Shown: positions 1-5,572 of the stretch, one piece after another
Layout of the letters: each line of letters begins with the position of its first letter
Numbering within the stretch: position 1 is the stretch's first letter
Origin: Candidatus Aminicenantota bacterium
Lineage (GTDB): Bacteria > Acidobacteriota > Aminicenantia > UBA2199
DNA: 9,005 nucleotides
Assembly: GCA_024644125.1 (NCBI GenBank)
Contig: JAHELQ010000053.1
Location: forward strand, 1 to 9,005
Direction: 5' to 3'
Program-made: the position numbers and the translations under genes
Notes under the pieces: model-generated
Database searches by the model: none
The model's input: only the letters and a program-made list of their open reading frames with translations
What the model was told of the DNA's origin: nothing

Positions 1-895
1 CATGAAAAAAAAAGTGACCAATGATGCGGTATCCTACATCAAATCTCTGGCCAAAAACCGGAACCGGAACCAGGAGCTGGCGGAAAAAGCGGTTAGTGAA
101 AGTAGTTCGTACACCGCCGAGGAATGTCTTCAAAGCAAGCTGGTGGAATATATGGCCGACAATCTGGAAGCCTTGATCGAAAAGATTGAAGGGACAGAGG
201 TGCGGCGGGCGAACGACAATGCCGTAGTGGTGCTCGAGTTGAAGAACCGGTCGATAAAACAGATAGAGATGAGCTGGAGGCAAAAATTACTCCGTACCAT
301 CACCAATCCTAGCCTGGCTTATTTCCTGTTGATATTCGGACTTATCGGTCTATACCTGGAATTCAGCCATCCGGGACTTATCATTCCCGGCGTTTTGGGG
401 GCTATTTGTTTGCTGTTGGCGTTCCTGGCGTTTCAGGTGTTGCCTATCAATTATATCGGTTTGCTTTTAATTATATTGGCTATCGGTTTTTTTATCGCCG
501 AAGTGAAAATCCAGGGCTTCGGTATGTTTGGAATCGGGGGGATTGTTTCGTTTTTCCTTGGTTCGTTGATGCTGATTAACGCCCCCATCCCGGAGATGAA
601 ACCTACAATGTCCATAATTATCGCTTTTACCATATGTTTTGCCGCTATCTTCATGTTTTTGACCTATAAAGTGTTTCAAGCAATGAAACGGAAGATCGAA
701 ACCGGGGAGGAAGGGTTGATAGGAGAAATTGGAACTGCCCGTACCGATATCGACCGGAATTCCGGCAAGGTGTTTGTTCATGGCGAATGGTGGAACGCAT
801 TTTCGGGCGAAACCATCCAGGCCGGTACAAAAGTGCGGGTTGTGGCCGTCCAGAATTTCAAGTTAGAAGTTAACGCCTTAAAAAATGGCGATTAA
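1..895 (+). CDS. NfeD-family membrane-bound serine protease (ClpP class), C-terminal part
   Basis: This is the C-terminal part of a full-length NfeD protein; the frame is open through the left edge, so the ATG at 2 is internal. Visible residues 2-60 (KKVTNDAVSYIKSLA, then NRNQELAEKAV) match the end of the ClpP/SppA-like Ser-Lys protease domain. In characterised relatives the dyad lysine lies just before this V-x-N motif, so Lys2-4 may include it; the nucleophilic serine is upstream and not visible. Four or five membrane segments span about 104-222, with LEFSHPGLIIPG at 119-130. A soluble OB-fold NfeD domain (about 236-294) has GLIGEIGTARTDI and the HGEWWNAFS motif. In the family the protease cleaves membrane proteins, and the OB domain is thought to contact a partner stomatin. 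The slipin gene begins 20 bases downstream, the classical NfeD-stomatin pairing, so I infer one operon. The family call is secure; the in vivo substrate is unknown. Confidence 0.93.
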   Translation, partial: MKKKVTNDAVSYIKSLAKNRNRNQELAEKAVSESSSYTAEECLQSKLVEYMADNLEALIEKIEGTEVRRANDNAVVVLELKNRSIKQIEMSWRQKLLRTITNPSLAYFLLIFGLIGLYLEFSHPGLIIPGVLGAICLLLAFLAFQVLPINYIGLLLIILAIGFFIAEVKIQGFGMFGIGGIVSFFLGSLMLINAPIPEMKPTMSIIIAFTICFAAIFMFLTYKVFQAMKRKIETGEEGLIGEIGTARTDIDRNSGKVFVHGEWWNAFSGETIQAGTKVRVVAVQNFKLEVNALKNGD

Positions 896-915
896 ATAAA
901 AACGAGGAGGGGTTC

Positions 916-1668
916 ATGCAATTTTCTTCGGTACCGATAGTGTTTATCGTTTTTGTGTTGATCATTTTGTTCAATTGGATCAAAGTCTTGAAAGAATATG
1001 AAAGAGGGGTCATTTTTAGACTTGGGAGAGTTCTTGGCAGGCCTAAAGGCCCGGGGCTCTTTTTTGTGTTGTGGCCCATCGATAAATTGGTGAAAATTAG
1101 TTTGAGGACCATTGTTCTCGATGTTCCCCCGCAGGATGTCATCACGAAAGACAATGTTTCGGTCAAAGTGAACGCGGTTGTGTACTGCCGCGTGGTTGAT
1201 CCCAACAAGGCCGTGATCGAAGTACAGGATTATCTTTATGCCACGTCCCAGTTATCCCAGACCACACTCCGCTCTGTGTTGGGGCAGGTGGAATTGGACG
1301 AATTGTTGTCGGAAAGAGAAAAACTGAATCTGAAACTCCAGGAAATTATTGATGAACATACCGATCCCTGGGGAGTGAAGGTTTCGATGGTCGAGATCAA
1401 ATATGTGGATCTGCCGCAGGAAATGCAGCGGGCTATGGCCAAACAGGCGGAGGCCGAGAGGGAAAGAAGGGCGAAAGTCATTCATGCCGAAGGCGAATTG
1501 CAGGCTTCGGAAAAATTGTTGCAGGCGGCTGAAAAAATGTCCCAGAACACAACCACTCTGCAATTGAGATATTTGCAGACCCTGATGGATATATCGGCGG
1601 ATAATAGTTCGACCATTATTTTCCCGTTACCCATCGACCTTCTATCTGCATTCGCACAGAAAAAGTAA
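916..1668 (+). CDS. Slipin/stomatin-like SPFH (band 7) membrane protein
   Basis: This 250-residue protein is a typical prokaryotic slipin. It has one N-terminal hydrophobic anchor (about residues 6-20), then the family signature YERGVIFRLGR (28-38), a GPG turn (45-47), and an SPFH domain running to about 185. The WGVKVSMVEIKYVDLP segment (152-167) and the long charged helix with QAEAERERRAKVIHAEGE are characteristic; that helix (about 165-210) should form a coiled coil for oligomerisation. SPFH proteins form large rings on the inner membrane and scaffold or restrain proteases. The NfeD protease gene directly upstream is the known partner; archaeal NfeD proteases have been shown to cleave their cognate stomatin. 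The start is well supported by GAGGAGGGG at 904-912, three bases before the ATG core. The stop lies one base before the next gene, suggesting coupled translation. Length and motifs are normal. Confidence 0.95.
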   Translation: MQFSSVPIVFIVFVLIILFNWIKVLKEYERGVIFRLGRVLGRPKGPGLFFVLWPIDKLVKISLRTIVLDVPPQDVITKDNVSVKVNAVVYCRVVDPNKAVIEVQDYLYATSQLSQTTLRSVLGQVELDELLSEREKLNLKLQEIIDEHTDPWGVKVSMVEIKYVDLPQEMQRAMAKQAEAERERRAKVIHAEGELQASEKLLQAAEKMSQNTTTLQLRYLQTLMDISADNSSTIIFPLPIDLLSAFAQKK

Positions 1669-1669
1669 C

Positions 1670-2296
1670 ATGAAGGATATGGATAGCGAAAAATCCTACC
1701 TGGAGATAAAAGTCACATTTGTTCATATTGTCGTTCTCCTGGTAGCGGTGATCGGAATCGGAATAATCTTGTTCTATCTGGGCTTCCAGGCAGGTAAATC
1801 CTCATTGAGCGACCGGGTATCCAGCGATGAATTGAACAAAGGGATCAACAAGACCCAGGAAATAAAAATCGCCGACGATCTTTCGCAGACGCCAATCGAA
1901 AAGCAAGAATCGCAAGCGAACAGCATTGACCAGGAGTTCCGTCTGCATCAGCAGCCCGTTTCCCAGGACAATGCCGTTCAACCACAACCAACTCAAACAA
2001 CCAAACAACCAGCGGTGGATAGCGGTTCGATCATCAAGGCTCGCCCTGTCAACAGGGATCCTTACTATGTAGTGCAGGTCGGGGCTTTTGAGAATCATCA
2101 GGAAGCGAAGTCCTACTCGGATAAATTCAGTAAAATGAAGTATCCGACTGAAATACAAAAAACAGTCGTCCGGGATATCATCATGTTCCGGGTCCTGCGA
2201 GGGCATTATATATCGAAAGAGCTGGCCAACAAAGAAATCAAGACTCTCGAGCGACTGGCGGGACGATCCGGTTTTTTTATCAAGCAAATGAATTAA
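1670..2296 (+). CDS. Single-pass membrane protein with C-terminal SPOR domain
   Basis: The 208-residue product has a short cytoplasmic N-terminus, one membrane segment (about residues 16-38, ending YLGFQAG), and a polar linker rich in Gln, Pro and Thr (about 60-128). A C-terminal SPOR domain (about 130-206) follows, beginning YYVVQVGAFENHQEAKSY. This layout is that of DedD/FtsN-type envelope proteins. SPOR domains bind peptidoglycan strands stripped of stem peptides, which gathers such proteins at division sites. I infer a periplasmic, septum-associated role; sequence alone does not show whether it activates septal synthesis as FtsN does. The ATG at 1670 starts one base after the slipin stop and lacks a clear ribosome site, suggesting coupling to the upstream gene. 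An alternative ATG at 1679 has AAGGA too close to help. Linker DNA at 1979-2011 is almost pure A and C. Confidence 0.88.
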   Translation: MKDMDSEKSYLEIKVTFVHIVVLLVAVIGIGIILFYLGFQAGKSSLSDRVSSDELNKGINKTQEIKIADDLSQTPIEKQESQANSIDQEFRLHQQPVSQDNAVQPQPTQTTKQPAVDSGSIIKARPVNRDPYYVVQVGAFENHQEAKSYSDKFSKMKYPTEIQKTVVRDIIMFRVLRGHYISKELANKEIKTLERLAGRSGFFIKQMN

Positions 2297-2321
2297 CGCT
2301 GGTTAGCCTTTTATAAAATAG

Positions 2322-2342
2322 CCCTCCGCCTTACGCGGGGGG
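2322..2342 (+). promoter_or_regulatory. GC-rich hairpin in the lnt leader
   Basis: CCCTCCGC (2322-2329) pairs fully with GCGGGGGG (2335-2342), allowing one U-G pair, around a 5-base loop CTTAC. No T-run follows, so it is not a standard intrinsic terminator in the plus direction. It lies 17 bases before the lnt ATG and includes the G-rich stretch that is the only plausible ribosome-binding sequence there. It could therefore limit lnt translation or act as a processing or stability element between the SPOR gene and lnt. The function is inferred. Confidence 0.4.
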
Positions 2343-2359
2343 TGGTCGTGAGAAACTAA

Positions 2360-3856
2360 ATGAAAAAAATACTATTGTTCTGTTTGTCCGTTTTGTTGTA
2401 CTCGCTTTCGCTACCGGAGCCAAACTGGTTTATCGCCGGTTTTTTCTTTCTAATACCTCTGCTTGTAATTATTGAACTCCAGGAATCGAAGCGTTCCTTC
2501 CTGGTGTTTTTTCTTTTTTCCTTTTTTTCCTATCTACTGATTCTCTATTGGATACCGAGAGTTATGGTGGTATACGGAGGAATGGACAAAACTGTCAGCG
2601 TGTTGGGGGTGCTTTTGTTAAGCGCGTTTTTATCCACATTCACCGGCCTGGCGGGAATTTTAATAAAATACTTTTTACGCAGGGGACTCGTTGCGCTGGT
2701 CTTTGTCCCTCTGGTTTGGGTAGTCAAGGACCTGGCGGTAGAGAATGTTCTGGGAGGATTTCCCTGGTGCTCCGCAGGTTATTCCCAGTTGCCCAATAAA
2801 ATATTTATTCAGGTGGCGGAACTGGGCGGCATTCACCTGATTACCTTTCTTGTGGTTTTCTTCAACATGGCCATCTATTTTTTCTGGCGTAGCAAGGATA
2901 GGAAAATACTCGCCGTTATCTTTGTAGGATTTGTCGGCATCTACTCTAGCGGATATTTTCTTCGCCAATCATCCATGGCGGCAATCGAGCGACTGCCGCT
3001 TCACTACGCCGGTATTATCCAGCCGAACGCTAAACCGGAAGAGAATTTGGGGTGGGAGGAAAAAAACCGTCGTTTGCAGGGATTGTTCGATCAATCCAGC
3101 GAACTGAAGGAGAAAGGAGCGAGTTTTGTGGTTTGGCCGGAATTCACTGTATCTCTATATCCCCTTCAGAACCCCAGGATAAAGAAAAAATTCGAGGATT
3201 TTTCGAGGGATGTGGTTCCTCTAATTGCCGGGTTCACAGATATCCAGGGGCACCAGAAAATATTCAATTCCGCGATATTTTTTAACGGGGGAAATATTTC
3301 AAAGTATGATAAAGTGCATTTGACTCCCTTCGGTGAATATGTCCTGTTTCGTGAATATCTTTTTTTTGTAAAACGGATCGTCGATGAAATCAGCGATTTT
3401 TCTCCCGGGGAAGAAGTGCGGAACCTTGACATCAATGGCCATCCGGCGGCATCGCCAATTTGTTACGAGATCATTTTTCCTGAATTGGTGCGGGAGTTTG
3501 TGGCGCGGGGCGCGGAATTGTTGGTGACCATATCCAACGATTCCTGGTTCGGCGATACGTCGGCTCCCTATCAACATCTCGGCATGGCGATTTTCAGGTG
3601 TATCGAAAATCGACGATACCTTCTACGCTCTACGACCAATGGTATTTCAGCATTGATTGATCCAGCGGGTAATATCCTCCATAGGTCTCCCTATAACACC
3701 ACTGATCACTTTATCGCCTCCTTCCGCTATATTCGACGGCAGACGGTATTCGCCCGGTTGGGCTACCTATTTCCCTATTTTTGTCTGATGATGCTATTAT
3801 TGGGACTTTTATGGGGATTTGCCGCCGGACGCAGCCGAAAAAAAATTCCCAACTGA
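2360..3856 (+). CDS. lnt: Apolipoprotein N-acyltransferase
   Basis: Lnt adds the third (N-linked) acyl chain, taken from phospholipid, to diacylated lipoproteins on the periplasmic face of the inner membrane, the last step of lipoprotein maturation. The 498-residue length is near the family norm. About six hydrophobic segments fill residues 1-200, including PWCSAGYSQ (135-143). A nitrilase-type domain follows (about 215-455), and a last membrane helix lies near 470-490. The catalytic triad is visible: Glu261 in VVWPEF, Lys318 in YDKVHLTPFGEY and Cys368 in SPICYE. ISNDSWFG (391-398) and LLRSTTNGISALIDPAG (421-437) are further Lnt hallmarks. The FGEYVP motif reads FGEYVL here, a mild variation. 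An in-frame TAA immediately before the ATG fixes the start as no earlier than 2360; the ribosome site is weak. The gene implies a diderm with triacylated lipoproteins. Confidence 0.97.
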   Translation: MKKILLFCLSVLLYSLSLPEPNWFIAGFFFLIPLLVIIELQESKRSFLVFFLFSFFSYLLILYWIPRVMVVYGGMDKTVSVLGVLLLSAFLSTFTGLAGILIKYFLRRGLVALVFVPLVWVVKDLAVENVLGGFPWCSAGYSQLPNKIFIQVAELGGIHLITFLVVFFNMAIYFFWRSKDRKILAVIFVGFVGIYSSGYFLRQSSMAAIERLPLHYAGIIQPNAKPEENLGWEEKNRRLQGLFDQSSELKEKGASFVVWPEFTVSLYPLQNPRIKKKFEDFSRDVVPLIAGFTDIQGHQKIFNSAIFFNGGNISKYDKVHLTPFGEYVLFREYLFFVKRIVDEISDFSPGEEVRNLDINGHPAASPICYEIIFPELVREFVARGAELLVTISNDSWFGDTSAPYQHLGMAIFRCIENRRYLLRSTTNGISALIDPAGNILHRSPYNTTDHFIASFRYIRRQTVFARLGYLFPYFCLMMLLLGLLWGFAAGRSRKKIPN

Positions 3857-3874
3857 ATTATGTGATTTTTTATT

Positions 3875-3880
3875 TATAAT
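3875..3880 (+). promoter_or_regulatory. Possible -10 element for the YeeE-like gene pair
   Basis: A perfect TATAAT sits in an AT-rich gap between the lnt stop (3856) and the first YeeE-like gene, 33 bases before its ATG. The matching -35 position holds only a poor hexamer (CTGAAT at 3853-3858 with 16-base spacing), so this is a weak candidate. A break in function between the envelope genes and the transporter genes makes a new promoter here plausible. Confidence 0.3.
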
Positions 3881-3901
3881 ATTGGTATAGGATTTTTTTG
3901 C

Positions 3902-3907
3902 GGGAGG
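3902..3907 (+). promoter_or_regulatory. Ribosome binding site that fixes the start of the first YeeE-like gene
   Basis: GGGAGG lies five bases before the ATG at 3913. An in-frame TTG at 3898 would place this site inside the coding sequence and has no site of its own, so the ATG at 3913 is chosen. Confidence 0.8.
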
Positions 3908-3912
3908 AAAAC

Positions 3913-4425
3913 ATGCCGGAATGGCTGTCGATGAATTCGTGGTCTCCTTATGTCGTAGGCGTCGGGATCGGCGTATTGAGCTGGATCTCGTTTTTAGTCT
4001 CCGATGCGCCGATCAGTTGCTCCACCGCTTTTTCCCGCTCCAGCGGAATGCTGGAAAAGTTGGTCAGAGGGAAGAAGGTGGAGGGAAAAGAATATTACCG
4101 TAAGTTCACTCCTGAAATAGATTGGGGATGGATGTTGGTCATCGGAGTGATGATCGGCTCTTTTTTGTCCGCCGGCTTTTCGGGGACATTTTTATGGCAA
4201 TGGATTCCAGAGGTATGGTCGGAGCATTTCGGGCCCAATGTGATTTATAGGGTGCTTGTGGCGTTTGCCGGTGGAGTGTTGATGGGATTCGCCTCCCGTT
4301 GGACAGGAGGTTGTACCAGTGGGCACGGAATCAGCGGAACGCTTCAACTGGCGATATCCAGTTGGTTGACTATCGTTTGCATCTTTGTAGGCGGAATCGC
4401 GGCCGCGGCGTTGATGTATAGATGA
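3913..4425 (+). CDS. YeeE/YedE-family sulfur transporter, N-terminal-half-like subunit
   Basis: This 170-residue membrane protein belongs to the YeeE/YedE (sulfur transport) family. Hydrophobic segments lie near residues 11-30, 72-95, 112-128 and 145-168. Three motifs stand out: DAPISCSTAFSRSSG with Cys36; RWTGGCTSGHGISG with Cys134, the strongest family signature; and Cys156. In characterised relatives (TsuA/YeeE) conserved cysteines line the path that passes thiosulfate into the cell by a thiol relay. The usual transporter is one chain of about 350 residues; this protein is half that length and is followed after 9 bases by a second half-size member, so the two likely form the complete unit. 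I infer import of thiosulfate or another sulfane-sulfur compound. No rhodanese or TusA-like gene accompanies them here, so the substrate remains open. The start is set by GGGAGG at 3902-3907. Confidence 0.88.
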   Translation: MPEWLSMNSWSPYVVGVGIGVLSWISFLVSDAPISCSTAFSRSSGMLEKLVRGKKVEGKEYYRKFTPEIDWGWMLVIGVMIGSFLSAGFSGTFLWQWIPEVWSEHFGPNVIYRVLVAFAGGVLMGFASRWTGGCTSGHGISGTLQLAISSWLTIVCIFVGGIAAAALMYR

Positions 4426-4434
4426 GGGGCAGGC

Positions 4435-4992
4435 ATGGAATCAATGTTGGGCAAGAATAAAACGTCGCAGTTATGGTTGGGACTGGCGATCGGCGTAACG
4501 TTTGGCTTTTTGCTGCAAAAAGGAAGAGTCGTTCGCTATGATGTCATCATCGGGCAATTATTGTTACGCGATTTCACGGTTCTCAAAATTATGTTGACCG
4601 CCACTGCGACAGGGATGGTTGGGATCTATTTTTTGAGATCCCTCGGATTGGTGCGCTTGCACCCGAAGGAAGGTTCCATAGGCATGAACTGTGCCGGCGG
4701 TTTGATGTTCGGCGTGGCGTTTGCCGTTCTGGGTTATTGTCCCGGCACAGTGGCCGGCGCTGTGGGGAATGGTTATCTTGACGCGATAGTCGGAGGTTTA
4801 CCCGGAATATTATTGGGAGCGGGTCTTTTCGCCTCAAGTTACCCACGTCTCTCTTCCGGGATTCTTGACAGGGGGCACTTCGGTGCGTTGACGATTCCCG
4901 AGTTTTTTGAGGTCAATCCCTGGTATGTGATCGTGATTTTTTGTTGCTTTATCGCCGGCGGACTTTTATTGCTGGAAGCTCACGGTCTATGA
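4435..4992 (+). CDS. YeeE/YedE-family sulfur transporter, C-terminal-half-like subunit
   Basis: The second half-size YeeE/YedE protein has 185 residues. Hydrophobic segments lie near 12-28, 50-68, 85-110, 115-135 and 162-182. Conserved features include GFLLQKGRV (24-32), which resembles the GFxxxRGR signature of this family, MNCAGGLMFGVAFAVLGYCPGT (84-105) with Cys86 and Cys102, and a glycine-rich stretch GGLPGILLGAG (120-130). GYCPGT matches the cysteine motif of the second half of full-length transporters. The gene starts nine bases after the first half-gene's TGA, preceded by GGGGCAGG at 4426-4433 but very close to the ATG, so translation is probably coupled. Together the two are inferred to be an uptake channel for thiosulfate or a similar sulfur species. 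The stop is 56 bases from the end of the opposing biotin operon. Confidence 0.87.
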   Translation: MESMLGKNKTSQLWLGLAIGVTFGFLLQKGRVVRYDVIIGQLLLRDFTVLKIMLTATATGMVGIYFLRSLGLVRLHPKEGSIGMNCAGGLMFGVAFAVLGYCPGTVAGAVGNGYLDAIVGGLPGILLGAGLFASSYPRLSSGILDRGHFGALTIPEFFEVNPWYVIVIFCCFIAGGLLLLEAHGL

Positions 4993-5004
4993 TGTAGCAG
5001 GTTG

Positions 5005-5027
5005 AGCAGGGCCTCGAAGACCCCGCT
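5005..5027 (+). terminator. Weak hairpin between convergent gene ends, possible terminator
   Basis: AGCAGGG (5005-5011) and CCCCGCT (5021-5027) form a seven-position stem with one A-C mismatch and a 9-base loop. It sits between the convergent ends of the YeeE-like pair and the biotin operon. Only a loose TGTATT follows on the plus strand and there is no T-run on the minus strand, so support for termination is weak. Confidence 0.25.
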
Positions 5028-5048
5028 TGTATTATCTCGATATTTATA

Positions 5049-5564
5049 CTATTCGATTTCGAAGAGGAGATGATTGGCAAGAATATTGTCTCCCTCTTTG
5101 ACGCCAAGCTTGCGGATCCTTCCTGAGATAGGGGCGCGGATCTCGTTCTCCATCTTCATGGCTTCGTGAATCAAGACGATATCCCCTTCTTCGACTTTTT
5201 CATCGATGTTGTAGAAGATTTTTTTGATATACCCGGGAATAAAGCTTTTGACAAATCCCGATCTGGCTGCTTTAACCGTTTTTTCTTTGTAGTAGAAGAG
5301 TTTATCGATTTTGAGTAGGGCTGCGGGATAATATTCACCGTTCACATAAATTCCTGTGGGATATCCTTGTTCGTCTCTCGATATGTCGATCTGGTACATC
5401 TTGTTGTTTAGGAAAAAAGATCTGACGCCTTCTTCGCCATAATCGCCGATTTGCATCTGCAATTCTTCTTTGTCGATCTTCAATGTCGTTTCTGAGTGGA
5501 ATGTTGAATTGTAGGCGATTTCCGCTTCATGGATTTTTTTGTTTATCTGGAATTTATATTTCAT
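5049..5564 (-). CDS. Biotin carboxyl carrier protein of an acyl-CoA carboxylase-like complex
   Basis: This 171-residue subunit carries biotin between the active sites of the complex encoded with it. A biotinyl-lipoyl domain occupies about residues 98-171. HEAMKMEN at 133-140 places the biotinylated lysine at Lys137, and APISGRI (144-150) with VKEGDNI (155-161) complete the fold. The first strand reads SFIPGYIKK where carboxylase carriers more often have SPMPGxV. The N-terminal 95 residues are predicted beta-rich (YKFQINKKIHEAEI, then NNKMYQIDISRDEQG) and resemble in pattern the domain that docks the carrier to the carboxyltransferase in propionyl-CoA carboxylase; that is inference. The ribosome site GAGGTG lies just before the ATG and overlaps the TGA of the upstream gene, so expression is coupled. 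It is the last gene of the operon. A biotin ligase should modify it; none is in the window. Confidence 0.93.
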   Translation of the reverse strand: MKYKFQINKKIHEAEIAYNSTFHSETTLKIDKEELQMQIGDYGEEGVRSFFLNNKMYQIDISRDEQGYPTGIYVNGEYYPAALLKIDKLFYYKEKTVKAARSGFVKSFIPGYIKKIFYNIDEKVEEGDIVLIHEAMKMENEIRAPISGRIRKLGVKEGDNILANHLLFEIE

Positions 5565-5572
5565 TGTTCACC

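Noticed and set aside
1979..2011. A/C-only stretch as a tandem repeat or regulatory element
   Set aside because: It is in frame within the Gln/Pro/Thr-rich linker of the SPOR protein, has no exact repeat unit, and is explained by the amino acid composition.
1802..2287. Minus-strand open frame of 161 codons across the SPOR gene
   Set aside because: It lies wholly antisense to a gene with a clear SPOR domain and operon context, has no recognisable family features, and has no sensible ribosome site that I can see.
3898..3912. TTG start adding five residues to the first YeeE-like protein
   Set aside because: The strong GGGAGG at 3902-3907 would be inside the coding sequence; it clearly serves the ATG at 3913.
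4993..5048. Intergenic gap between convergent operons as a small RNA gene
   Set aside because: Only 56 bases are available, with one imperfect stem and no promoter that I could recognise.
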